DNA of 64,000 nucleotides from Pseudomonadota bacterium (GTDB lineage Bacteria > Pseudomonadota > Alphaproteobacteria > Micropepsales > Micropepsaceae), in NCBI GenBank assembly GCA_018241025.1, contig JAFEEQ010000026.1, forward strand, positions 62,001 through 126,000, in the 5' to 3' direction. A model generated the notes under the pieces. The model was not told the origin of the DNA. It worked only from the letters and a program-made list of their open reading frames with translations, and did no database searches. Both the position numbers and the translations under genes were made by a program. Below, in pieces: positions 39,873 to 48,571 of the stretch (position 1 is its first letter; each line of letters begins with the position of its first letter).

Positions 39873-40637
39873 GTGCACATCCATCTTCCCGCACTCTCCG
39901 GACTGATCCTCACCTACCTGCTCGTCTTCGCGCGCACGGGTTCGATGATGATGCTGTTGCCGGCGATCGGCGAAGGCGGCGTGCCCTCGCGCGTCCGCCT
40001 CGTGCTCGCGCTCGCGGTGACGGTGGCGATGGCGCCGACGGTGCAGGGCGCCTATCCCGCGACCGAGCCGTCGAATGTGTTGCAGCTCGGTCTTCTGATC
40101 GCGCAGGAGGTCACCTCCGGCATCCTCGTCGGCGCGATGTCGCGCATTATCATGAGTTCGCTGCAGACCGCGGGCTATCTGATCGCGACCCAGACCGGTC
40201 TCGCCTACGCCCAGACCATCGATCCGACCCAGCACGAACAGGGCGCCGTCATCGGCAATTTCTTTGCGCTGCTCGGCGCGGTGCTGATCTTCTCGACCGA
40301 TCTCCATCATCTCGCCATCGGCGCGATCGCCGGCAGCTACAAGATGCTGCCGCCGGGCGCCGCCCTGCCCACCGGCGATATGGCCGAGCTGACCATCCGC
40401 CTCATCAGCGCGTCTTTCGTGCTCGGCTTCCAGCTGGCGGCGCCGTTTCTCGTCTTCGGTTTCGCGCTCTATGCGGCGCTCGGTATCCTCGCCCGCCTGA
40501 TGCCGCAGCTGCAGGTCTTCTTCGTCGCCATGCCGATCAACATCCTGTTCGGCTTCGTGCTGATGGCGCTGTTGCTCGGATCGATGATGACCCTGTTCCT
40601 CAATTTCTATGCCGAACAGATGGGGGCGTTTCTGTAA
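39873..40637 (+). CDS. fliR: Flagellar export protein FliR
   Basis: 254 aa, six hydrophobic segments. Conserved FARTGSMMMLLPAIGEGGVP at the start and QEVTSGILVGAMSR in the middle (about 89-102). GTG start at 39873. Six bases to flhB. Confidence 0.95.
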   Translation: MHIHLPALSGLILTYLLVFARTGSMMMLLPAIGEGGVPSRVRLVLALAVTVAMAPTVQGAYPATEPSNVLQLGLLIAQEVTSGILVGAMSRIIMSSLQTAGYLIATQTGLAYAQTIDPTQHEQGAVIGNFFALLGAVLIFSTDLHHLAIGAIAGSYKMLPPGAALPTGDMAELTIRLISASFVLGFQLAAPFLVFGFALYAALGILARLMPQLQVFFVAMPINILFGFVLMALLLGSMMTLFLNFYAEQMGAFL

Positions 40638-40643
40638 TCTCTG

Positions 40644-41723
40644 ATGGCGGAAGAGCGCGACGAATCCCAGCAAACCGAACAACCGACAGCCAAGAGGCTC
40701 GAGGAAGCGCGCGAGCATGGCGATATCGTCAAGAGCCCGGAGGTCTCGACCTTCATCCTCCTGCTCGGCGGCACCTTCGCGATCATGATGTTCGGCGGCC
40801 AGGCGACACGCGGTTTCGCGACCTCGCTGCGCGTCTTCATCGAACAGCCGGAGCAGATCGCGGTCTCGTCCTCCGCCGACGTCATGGTGCTGGCGCGCCA
40901 GGTCGTCACGATGATGGCGCAGATTCTGGCCCCGGTCTTCGGCGTGATGATTGTGGCGGCGCTCGCCGGCCACGTCCTGCAGGCGCGGCCGAGCATCACC
41001 TTCGAGAAGCTCAAGCCGGATTTCGCCAAGCTCTCGCTGATCTCGGGCCTCAAACGCATGTTCGGCATCGAGGGCCTGTCGAACCTCGTGAAGGGCCTGC
41101 TCAAGATCGGCGTCGTCGGCTTCGCGGTCTGGACCCAGGTCTGGCCCGAACGGACCATGCTGGAATCGGTGATGACCCAGTCGCCGATGGGCATCGTCGG
41201 CGACATGAGCCATCTGCTCTACAAGGTGCTGATGGCCGCGCTCGCCGCGCTCGCGCTGATCGCCGCCGCCGACTACATCCTGCAGCGCTATCGCTTCATG
41301 CAGCGCAACAAGATGTCGAAGCAGGAAATCAAGGAAGAGTACAAGCAGAACGAAGGCGATCCGCAGATCAAGGCGAAGATCCGCCAGATCCGCCAGGAGC
41401 GTGCGAAAAAGCGCATGATCGCCGCGGTGCCCGAAGCCACCGTGATCATCACCAACCCGACGCACTACGCGATCGCGCTGAAATACGAGTCCGGCAAGAT
41501 GGCGGCGCCGATCTGCGTCGCCAAGGGCGTCGACGCGCTGGCGCTCAAAATCCGCGAAGTGGCGAAGGCGAACGACGTGCCGATCGTCGAGAACCCGCCG
41601 CTCGCCCGCGCCCTGCACGCCACCGTCGAAGTCGACGAGCAGGTGCCGCAGGAGCACTTCAAGGCCGTCGCTCAGGTCATTGGCTACGTCTACCGGCTCA
41701 CGGGCAAGATCAAGGCGAACTAG
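40644..41723 (+). CDS. flhB: Flagellar export switch protein FlhB
   Basis: 359 aa: N-terminal SQQTEQPTAKRLEEAREHG, four membrane helices, and a cytoplasmic domain with the autocleavage site NPTH (271-274). It switches export from hook to filament substrates. Its last 14 bases overlap the converging pip gene. Confidence 0.97.
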   Translation: MAEERDESQQTEQPTAKRLEEAREHGDIVKSPEVSTFILLLGGTFAIMMFGGQATRGFATSLRVFIEQPEQIAVSSSADVMVLARQVVTMMAQILAPVFGVMIVAALAGHVLQARPSITFEKLKPDFAKLSLISGLKRMFGIEGLSNLVKGLLKIGVVGFAVWTQVWPERTMLESVMTQSPMGIVGDMSHLLYKVLMAALAALALIAAADYILQRYRFMQRNKMSKQEIKEEYKQNEGDPQIKAKIRQIRQERAKKRMIAAVPEATVIITNPTHYAIALKYESGKMAAPICVAKGVDALALKIREVAKANDVPIVENPPLARALHATVEVDEQVPQEHFKAVAQVIGYVYRLTGKIKAN

Positions 41724-42666
41724 CAAACCGATCGAGCGCCGCGACGATGCTCTCGCGCATGCCCGGCGTGCGCAATTCGTGTCCCGCTTCCTCTATCACC
41801 ACGAGCTCGCTGCCCGGCCAGGCGCGATGCAGGGCGTAGGCGGTATCGACCGGCGAGCCGAGATCGGCGCGGCCGTGGATCAGCACCGACGGTATCCCGG
41901 CAAGCGTGCCGGCATTCTCGAGCAGCGCGCCGTCGCCCAGCCAGGCATGGTGCACGAAGTAGTGGGTTACGATCCGCGCGAAGCACTGGCGGAATTTCGC
42001 ATCGGCATAGCGCGGATGCGGCTTGCGGTTCGGCGCAGTCGAGACCACAGCATCTTCCCAGTCGCACCACGCCCGCGCCGCCGCCTCGCGCACGCCCGCA
42101 TCGGGATCGTTCAGCAGCCGGTGATAGGCCGCGATCAGATCGCGTCCATCCGTGCCGGAGGCTGCGCGGAAGCGCTCCCATTCCTCGGGGAAGTAGCGGC
42201 CGGCTTCGTGATAGAGCCAGTGATAGTCGGCGAAGCGCGAAACCGTGATGCTGAACAACACCATCGCCGCGACACGCTCCGGGTATCGTTGCGCATAGGC
42301 GAGCCCCAGCGTGACGCCCCACGATCCGCCGAGGATCGTCCAGCGTTCCACGCCAAGATGTACGCGCAGCCGTTCGATGTCGGCGATCAGATGCGCCGTC
42401 GTATTGTGCCGGAGATCGACGGCCGGATCGCTCGCATGCGGCGTGCTGCGCCCGCAATTGCGCTGGTCGAACAGGACTGCCCGATAGCGCCGGGGATCGA
42501 AGAACCGGCGCATCCCGGGGGTGCAGCCGGACCCCGGTCCGCCATGCAGCATCAGCGCCGGAATGCCGTCGGGATTGCCGCAAATCTCGTAATGGATGCG
42601 CTGGCCATCCCCCACATCGAGCATCCCGTATTCATAGGGCTCGATCGGGGGAAAGACGTCCGCCAT
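41710..42666 (-). CDS. pip: Proline iminopeptidase
   Basis: 318 aa alpha/beta hydrolase. Oxyanion-hole HGGPGSG (about 40-46), GCTPGMRRFFDP, DQRNCGRSTPH, nucleophile elbow GGSWGVTLGL (Ser about 113), and the catalytic Asp (GRADLGSP) and His (EAGHEL) near the end, all as in family S33 Pip. It removes N-terminal proline from peptides. Confidence 0.95.
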   Translation of the reverse strand: MADVFPPIEPYEYGMLDVGDGQRIHYEICGNPDGIPALMLHGGPGSGCTPGMRRFFDPRRYRAVLFDQRNCGRSTPHASDPAVDLRHNTTAHLIADIERLRVHLGVERWTILGGSWGVTLGLAYAQRYPERVAAMVLFSITVSRFADYHWLYHEAGRYFPEEWERFRAASGTDGRDLIAAYHRLLNDPDAGVREAAARAWCDWEDAVVSTAPNRKPHPRYADAKFRQCFARIVTHYFVHHAWLGDGALLENAGTLAGIPSVLIHGRADLGSPVDTAYALHRAWPGSELVVIEEAGHELRTPGMRESIVAALDRFASSP

Positions 42667-42813
42667 GGCGCGACCGTAGCACTGCCGGGGCCAGCAAAAA
42701 CAGGGCTTTGCGCTCCCCTTGCGCTTCGTCAACGCACCGGCCGGGCAGTTCGGGCACAACGCCTCTTCTGCCCCCGGCGCAATCGCGTCAGTTCGGCTAA
42801 ACTCGCGAATCAG

Positions 42814-44934
42814 ATGATGGCGACGTTCGGCTCCAGTCTTCCTATTCCCGCCGGCGCCTGGCGCTGGGCGGCGCTGGGCTTCGTGCTGCTGGCGCTGGCC
42901 GCCGCCGGCCTTGCCGTGGCCGAACCGGTTACGGTCGGCTGGATCGGCATGATGCTCGCTGCTGCCATCGGCGCGGTCGGCTGCCTCTTCCTCTTCGCGG
43001 TCTGGCCGAAGGAGACGCTCTCCACCGGCGACGCCCGCCGCATTGCCGAGGCCGCGGCGCGCGCCAATGTCGCCTGGGCGATCACCGGATCCGACGGCGC
43101 GGTGCTCGACTGCAACGAGGTCTATCGCAAGATGGCCGGCGCCGCGGAGGGCGAAGCGGCGCCCCCGCCCGAGCTGGCGCTCGCCGGCGAGCCGTCTTCG
43201 GCGGTGCTCTATCGCCTGACCAAGGGCGCGTCGGAGCGGGTGGCGCGCGAAGAATCCTTCGTCGTCGGCCCCGGGATCGAGTTGGTGGCGGCGGTGCGGC
43301 CGCTCTCTAACGGCCAGACCGCGTGGTGGTTCACGCCGCGTCTCGCCGGTGCACCGTCTTCGGCACCGGCCGTTTCCGCGGTGCCCGCCAAGTCGGGCGT
43401 CGTTCCGGCCGCCGCGCCGGCCGCGATCGGGGAGATGTTCCGCGATGCGCCGGTCGGCGTCGCCTTCGCCGGCAAGGATGGCAGGCTGATCGACGCCAAT
43501 CCGGCCTTCGGCAAATTCTTCTCCATCACCGGCGCGCTCGCCGGACGCAGCGTGGGCGATCTCGTCGATGCCACCGACCGCGCCCGCATCCTCGAACTGG
43601 TGACCCATGCCGCCGCCGGTGCGCACAACTCCGCCGGTGCCGAGCTGCGCGCCGCCGGTACCGAGGAGCGCAGCGCCGAGCTCTTCGCCAGCCCGGTCAG
43701 CGGCGACCGCGCCATCCTCTATCTCGTCGACGTTTCCGAACAGAAGGCGCTCGAGACGAAGTTTGCGCAGAGCCAGAAGATGCAGGCGGTGGGCCAGCTC
43801 GCCGGCGGCGTCGCGCACGACTTCAACAACCTGCTCACCGTCATCATCGGCAATTCCGAATTCCTCCTGATGCGCCACCAGGCCGGCGATCCGTCGTTCA
43901 AGGAGATCAACGAGATCCACCAGAATGCGCTCCGCGCCGCGACGCTGGTGGGACAGCTCCTCGCCTTCTCACGCAAGCAGACGCTGCAGCCCAAGGTGCT
44001 GGCGGTGCGCGACGTGGTCGGCGAGCTTGCGCTCATGCTGCGCCGGCTGTTGCGCGAAGGCATCGACCTCAAGCTCGATCACGGCCCCGACCTGTGGCCG
44101 ATCCATGCCGACGAGGCGCAGCTCTCCAACGCGATCATCAATCTGGTGGTCAACGCGCGCGATGCGATGCCGAAGGGCGGCACCGTGACCATCCGCACCG
44201 CCAACGACACAATCGTCCAGCCTGTCGCCTATGGCACCGGCGTGATGCCGGCGGGAGACTATGTCCGCATCGAGGTCGCCGATACCGGCACCGGCATCCC
44301 GAAGGAGGTCATCGGCAAGATCTTCGATCCCTTCTTCACGACGAAGCCGGTGGGGCAAGGCACAGGTCTCGGCCTCGCCACGGTGTTCGGCATCGTCAAG
44401 CAGACCGGCGGCTTCATCGACGTGTCGTCGGAGGTCGGAAAGGGCACGACGTTCCGCATCTTCCTGCCGCGCCATCGCGCCGAGAGCGCCACTTCCGTCG
44501 TCGCCGAAGCCGCACCCGCCGGTCCGCGCGACGTCACGGGGCAGGACACCATCCTGCTGGTCGAAGACGAGGAAGCGGTGCGCAGCTTCGCGGCGCGCGC
44601 GCTCAAGATGCGCGGCTACAGCGTGCTCGAGGCGAGCGGCGGCGAGGAAGCGCTCGAGATCGTCAAGACGCACAAGGGTCCGATCGACCTTCTCGTCACC
44701 GACGTGGTGATGCCGAACATGGACGGCCCGACGCTGGTGCGCAACGTCAAGCGCATCAAGCCCGACATGGCGGTGATCTTCATGTCCGGCTATGCCGAGG
44801 AAGCCTTCCGCCGCAACGAAGAGAACGCCGCCGACCTCCACTTCCTGCCCAAGCCCTTCGGCCTCAAGCAATTCGCCGCCAAGGTGAAGGAGGTGCTGAG
44901 CACGGCGCCGGTGAAGAAGGCGGCGGGTGGATGA
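42814..44934 (+). CDS. cckA: Cell cycle hybrid histidine kinase CckA
   Basis: 706 aa. Two membrane helices (about 13-33, 40-62), PAS-like regions (about 75-165 and 205-305), HisKA with AHDFNN (phosphoacceptor His335), an ATPase domain (NAIINLVVNARDAM, GTGLGLATVFGIVKQTGG) and a C-terminal receiver with Asp630 (VTDVVMPNMDG). CckA sends phosphate through ChpT to CtrA and CpdR. CtrA boxes lie 4.6 kb upstream at the flagellar operons. ATG 42814 (or 42817) lacks a strong ribosome site. The stop overlaps the next gene (ATGA). Confidence 0.96.
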   Translation: MMATFGSSLPIPAGAWRWAALGFVLLALAAAGLAVAEPVTVGWIGMMLAAAIGAVGCLFLFAVWPKETLSTGDARRIAEAAARANVAWAITGSDGAVLDCNEVYRKMAGAAEGEAAPPPELALAGEPSSAVLYRLTKGASERVAREESFVVGPGIELVAAVRPLSNGQTAWWFTPRLAGAPSSAPAVSAVPAKSGVVPAAAPAAIGEMFRDAPVGVAFAGKDGRLIDANPAFGKFFSITGALAGRSVGDLVDATDRARILELVTHAAAGAHNSAGAELRAAGTEERSAELFASPVSGDRAILYLVDVSEQKALETKFAQSQKMQAVGQLAGGVAHDFNNLLTVIIGNSEFLLMRHQAGDPSFKEINEIHQNALRAATLVGQLLAFSRKQTLQPKVLAVRDVVGELALMLRRLLREGIDLKLDHGPDLWPIHADEAQLSNAIINLVVNARDAMPKGGTVTIRTANDTIVQPVAYGTGVMPAGDYVRIEVADTGTGIPKEVIGKIFDPFFTTKPVGQGTGLGLATVFGIVKQTGGFIDVSSEVGKGTTFRIFLPRHRAESATSVVAEAAPAGPRDVTGQDTILLVEDEEAVRSFAARALKMRGYSVLEASGGEEALEIVKTHKGPIDLLVTDVVMPNMDGPTLVRNVKRIKPDMAVIFMSGYAEEAFRRNEENAADLHFLPKPFGLKQFAAKVKEVLSTAPVKKAAGG

Positions 44935-45545
44935 GCCTCGCGGCTCTCGGGCTCGAAACGCCCGATAAATTGCGCGCGGCGTTCGCGTCGCGGCGGACGG
45001 TGCCGATCCATGGCGGCGCGCAGGTCTCCGAGTTGCTTCCCTGGGATGCGATCGACAGCCTCAAATGCTCGGACGCGATCGACGCGTCGGACTACTATCT
45101 CGGTTTTCGCGGCGGCGCCGTTCCGCGCGAGGCCTATCGCGAGCCTGGCGGCAAGCTGAAACCCGCCGTGATACAAGCGTTCCTCGACAAAGGCGCAAGC
45201 CTGGTGCTGAACCAGATTCACCGCCACGTTCCGGCAATCGGCCAGGTTTCCAAATATCTCGCTGGCCTGACGGGCAGTCGCGTCATCGCGAATGCCTATC
45301 TCACCTTCGGCGAGGTCAGCATTTTCGCTCCACATAGCGACGGGCATGACGTGTTGGCATTGCAGATTTTCGGCGCCAAACGCTGGATTTTCTACGACAC
45401 CGTCGGCCAGGTCCGCTCGGAAATCCTGTTGGAAAGCAGCGATTTGCTCTTCGTCCCGCAAGGCGAAATCCACGAGGCCATCCCGGTCGCGCTACCGAGC
45501 GTGCATCTCAGCTTCGGCCTTGCGTATTCCCAAGCCGGGTCGTGA
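44931..45545 (+). CDS. Cupin-4/JmjC-like (ribosomal-oxygenase-type) Fe(II) dioxygenase
   Basis: 204 aa. The jelly-roll core is marked by APHSDGHDVLALQIFGAKRW (His-x-Asp-type ligands within HSDGHD) and GEIHEAIPV (second His), with the tryptic FGAKRWIFY step typical of cupin-4/RoxA proteins, which hydroxylate ribosomal proteins. It is shorter than E. coli YcfD (373 aa), lacking the C-terminal part. Its ATG overlaps the cckA stop, so it is co-translated with a cell cycle kinase, an unexpected pairing. Confidence 0.8.
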   Translation: MSLAALGLETPDKLRAAFASRRTVPIHGGAQVSELLPWDAIDSLKCSDAIDASDYYLGFRGGAVPREAYREPGGKLKPAVIQAFLDKGASLVLNQIHRHVPAIGQVSKYLAGLTGSRVIANAYLTFGEVSIFAPHSDGHDVLALQIFGAKRWIFYDTVGQVRSEILLESSDLLFVPQGEIHEAIPVALPSVHLSFGLAYSQAGS

Positions 45546-45648
45546 TGCTTACGATCTGCGGCGAAGTATGAGGGGGGAAACGTCGCTATGGCCGAATGTG
45601 AGGGCGAACAGACGAACCGTGAGGCGTGGCAAAAGCCACGGTTGATCG

Positions 45649-46605
45649 TTGTCGGCGCGGACGAGGCGCGGAACAACGACTCCGGTGCCCCCGACGGTAC
45701 GAACGTTTCCTGAAAGGCTGGGCAACTTGCGCACGGATGTTGGCCCTTTGCGCGTCCAACCGATCGGCTTCGATGTCGAAGCCCATACCGCACGCCTGAA
45801 AGAGCAGGGCTTCACCATCATCGAGGAGTTCCTGTCCGCCGATCAGCTTTCGCGCTTCAGAGACGGGCTGAAAGGCCATCTCGGCACCTATCGCGGGCGC
45901 AACGGGTTCGAGGGCTTCACCACCGAGCGCGTCTATACCCTCGTCGGTCGCGGCAAGGTCTATGAGGAGAGTGCGGAAGATCCGCGCCTGCTCGCGATCC
46001 TCGACCGCTGGCTTCAGCCGCACTATCTGCTCAGCGCCAACCACGCGATCTGCATCTATCCCGGCGAGGCGCAGCAGGCGCTGCATTTCGACGACACTTT
46101 CTATCCCTTCCCGCGGCCGCGCCCGGCGATCAGCATGAGCACCATCGGCGCCATCGATGCGTTCACGCCGCAGAATGGCGGCACGGTGATGTATCCCGGC
46201 AGCCATCTGTGGTCGTCGCAGAAGGTCCAGAGCTTCTATGCCGATATCGTCGCGGGCCGCGAGAGCGACGACACGCGCAACGTCATCCATCTGACCATGC
46301 CGGCCGGCGCGCTCTGCGTTTTCCAGGGCACGCTGATCCACGGCGCCGGCGCCAACCGCTCCGACGCGCCGCGTCTCGCCTACACCAATCATTATTGCGA
46401 GCCCTGGGCGCGACAGCAGGAGACCTTCACGCTCGGCGTGCCGAAGGAAACCGTGCGCGGCATGAGCCCGACGCTGCGCGGCCTGCTCGGCTACGAGCTG
46501 CGCCGCCCCGGCGACATCATGGGCCAGGTCAGCGGCTATCACCCGGCGAAAACACTCGAACCCGGCTGGGTCCTGCCGGTCGAGCGGCCGCCCGCAGGCC
46601 GTTGA
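45649..46605 (+). CDS. Phytanoyl-CoA dioxygenase family protein (second)
   Basis: About 290-318 aa depending on start: no ATG is usable, and TTG 45649, GTG 45685 and TTG 45727 (AAGG nine bases upstream) are candidates. The PhyH core begins at LKEQGFTIIEEFLSADQL. Metal ligands are LHFDDTFY (His-x-Asp) and IHGAGANRSDAPR (His plus 2OG Arg). Similar to the luxI-linked enzyme in the HGAGANRS motif, but it belongs to a different subgroup. Substrate unknown. Confidence 0.85.
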   Translation: MSARTRRGTTTPVPPTVRTFPERLGNLRTDVGPLRVQPIGFDVEAHTARLKEQGFTIIEEFLSADQLSRFRDGLKGHLGTYRGRNGFEGFTTERVYTLVGRGKVYEESAEDPRLLAILDRWLQPHYLLSANHAICIYPGEAQQALHFDDTFYPFPRPRPAISMSTIGAIDAFTPQNGGTVMYPGSHLWSSQKVQSFYADIVAGRESDDTRNVIHLTMPAGALCVFQGTLIHGAGANRSDAPRLAYTNHYCEPWARQQETFTLGVPKETVRGMSPTLRGLLGYELRRPGDIMGQVSGYHPAKTLEPGWVLPVERPPAGR

Positions 46606-46672
46606 CGAAATCGTGTAGGCGGACTTCCGCCGTCCCAGCCTAGACTTCGGTGTTTCCAGCCGGAGCAATTTC

Positions 46673-47410
46673 GTGAAGACTCAGATTGTCGCCGCGGGCC
46701 TCTTTGTGCTTGCCTTGTCAGGTGCCGCGTTTGCCGCCGCCATGCCCGATGTCATAAGCAACGCCGTCGCCGACCAGACCCGGCCCAAGGACGACCGCGA
46801 TGCCGACGCGATCCGCGCGCCGGCCGAGACGCTCGCCTTTGCGGGCGTGAAGCCGGGCATGACGGTCGCGGAGATGTATCCCTGCGGCGCCTATTTCTCG
46901 CGCATGATCGCCGACGTCGTCGGCCCCACCGGCAAGGTGATCGGTTTCGACAACAAGGGCTGGAAGGGCTGTCTCGACGCCTCGCAGAAGGCGATTGCCG
47001 AAGGGCACACGAACTTCAGCGTCAGCGATAACGATTTCGGCGCGTTCACGCTGTCGGAACCGGTCGATCTGTTCTGGATCACCCAGAACTATCACGACCT
47101 GCACATCAAGAAGTACGGCGATGTCGACATGGCGAAGTTCAACCGCCATGTCTTCGACTCGCTGAAGCCCGGCGGCACCTACTTCATCCTCGACCATCAG
47201 GCCAATGGCGCGCTCAGCGACGACGAGATCGCCAAGCTGCACCGCATCTCCAAGGACCAGGTGATCGCCGAGGTCACGGCGGCGGGGTTCAAGTATGTCG
47301 GCGAAGGCGACTTCCTGCACCGCCCGGGCGACGACCACACAATGCCGATCTTCGACAAATCCATCCGCGGGCATACCGATCAGTACGCGCTCAAATTCGT
47401 GAAGCCCTGA
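46673..47410 (+). CDS. Exported class I methyltransferase-fold protein (COG4798-like)
   Basis: 245 aa, GTG start with CGGAG eight bases upstream. A signal peptide (first 21 residues, SGAAFAA) is followed by a methyltransferase fold: a post-signal helix with RPKDDRDADAIRAPAETLAF, motif I replaced by VAEMYPCGAYFS, and later LKPGGTYFILDH. Predicted secreted relatives exist across alphaproteobacteria. S-adenosylmethionine should be absent in the periplasm, and motif I is degenerate, so catalysis as a methyltransferase is doubtful. Confidence 0.82.
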   Translation: MKTQIVAAGLFVLALSGAAFAAAMPDVISNAVADQTRPKDDRDADAIRAPAETLAFAGVKPGMTVAEMYPCGAYFSRMIADVVGPTGKVIGFDNKGWKGCLDASQKAIAEGHTNFSVSDNDFGAFTLSEPVDLFWITQNYHDLHIKKYGDVDMAKFNRHVFDSLKPGGTYFILDHQANGALSDDEIAKLHRISKDQVIAEVTAAGFKYVGEGDFLHRPGDDHTMPIFDKSIRGHTDQYALKFVKP

Positions 47411-47447
47411 CCTACCCACCGGCGCGTCAGCGCCTACCCGAATATTC

Positions 47448-47544
47448 ACGCGGAGACGCGGAGTTGAGTTCGGGCTCCGCGCCTCCGCGTGATTCTTCTT
47501 GGACGCTGCGCGTCCGATGGATGGCCGGCTCGGAGGCCGGCCAT
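47448..47544. repeat. Inverted-repeat cluster (CACGCGGAG type and R1-type hairpin)
   Basis: TCACGCGGAGACGCGGAG near 47448-47465 faces CTCCGCGCCTCCGCGTGA near 47475-47492. It is followed by a GATGGCCGGC / GCCGGCCAT hairpin (47516-47544) related to the R1 repeats. Non-coding. Confidence 0.55.
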
Positions 47545-47611
47545 GACGGATTGAGGAGGACGAGTTGCACGCGTCACCGCCGTCCCGTAAGCCGGGCGGC
47601 GAGGTGGCGGC

Positions 47612-48571
47612 TTGGATATTCCCATCATCGACATTGCGCCGTTCCGCGACGGCTCCGATCCCGCAGGCGTCGCGCGCGCCTGGGACGCGGCGATGCGTGC
47701 CACCGGCTTCGCGCTGATCGGGGGCCATGGAATTCCCGAGCCGCTTTACGATGGCGTCTATACCCACGCGCAGCGCTTCTTCGCCCGGCCCCTGGACGAG
47801 AAAGCGCAACTGACCTTCCCCGATCGCGGGCGCGGGCAGGGCTATCTGCCCATCCGCAGCGAGATCGTCGGTCAGGTCGCCGGTGCCGCGCCGGATCTCT
47901 GTGAATCGCTGACCTTCGCCAATCCGCGTTTCGACCGTGAGGCCGCGGCGAACGATCTCGACGCCCGTCTCTACCGCGCCAATCTCTGGCCCGCCGACAT
48001 GCCGGGCTTTCGCGAGATCGTCGAGGCCTATATCGCCGCCGGCCGCGATCTCGCGCTGACGCTGATGCGGCTCAGCGCCGCCGCGCTCAATCTGCCCGCC
48101 GATCACTTCGCGCCGTTCTTCGACCGGATGGAGCTCAACCTGCGCTGCGTGCTCTATCCCGATCAACCCCATCCGCCGGAGCCGGGCGCGCTGCGCTATG
48201 GCCCGCACACCGATTTCTCCGGCTTTACGATCCTGCGCCAGGATGCTGCGCCGGGCGGCCTGCAGGTGCAGATCGAGGGCGCGTGGATCGATGTACGGCC
48301 GGTCCCCGGCACGCTCGTCATCAATGCCGGCGATCTCATCCAGCGCTGGACCAACGACAGCTGGATCTCGAACGTCCACCGCGTCGCCAACCCGCCGCGC
48401 GACCGGACCAGCGGCACGCGCCGCCTCTCCATCGTGCTCTTCACCGGCCCCAATTCCGATGCCACGATCGAATGTCTTCCCGGCTGCGGCGCCGCAAAAT
48501 ATCCGCCGATCGTCGCCGGGCTCCATTCCGAGGAAAGGATGCGTCAGACCTATGGTCGCACGTCTGCTTAA
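47612..48571 (+). CDS. Isopenicillin-N-synthase-like Fe(II)/2-oxoglutarate dioxygenase
   Basis: 319 aa from TTG 47612. DIN/DIOX_N region at the start (IPIIDIAPF, GFALIGGHGI) and a C-terminal core with GPHTDFSGFTIL (His-x-Asp), INAGDLIQRWTN, SNVHRVANPP (distal His) and RRLSIVLF for 2OG. Members act on small metabolites such as gibberellins, ethylene precursors or beta-lactams. It overlaps the following deaminase gene by 20 bases, so the pair is coupled. Confidence 0.9.
   Translation: MDIPIIDIAPFRDGSDPAGVARAWDAAMRATGFALIGGHGIPEPLYDGVYTHAQRFFARPLDEKAQLTFPDRGRGQGYLPIRSEIVGQVAGAAPDLCESLTFANPRFDREAAANDLDARLYRANLWPADMPGFREIVEAYIAAGRDLALTLMRLSAAALNLPADHFAPFFDRMELNLRCVLYPDQPHPPEPGALRYGPHTDFSGFTILRQDAAPGGLQVQIEGAWIDVRPVPGTLVINAGDLIQRWTNDSWISNVHRVANPPRDRTSGTRRLSIVLFTGPNSDATIECLPGCGAAKYPPIVAGLHSEERMRQTYGRTSA

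Noticed and set aside
41680..42813. Long open frame in front of cckA running through the pip region, making an apparent 1084-aa protein
   Set aside because: It is the antisense shadow of pip in high-GC DNA. CckA homology starts only at 42814, and the pip frame has full family motifs.
47440..47550. CRISPR array
   Set aside because: Repeats are facing inverted copies without regular spacers. No direct repeat-spacer pattern or cas gene was found in the window.
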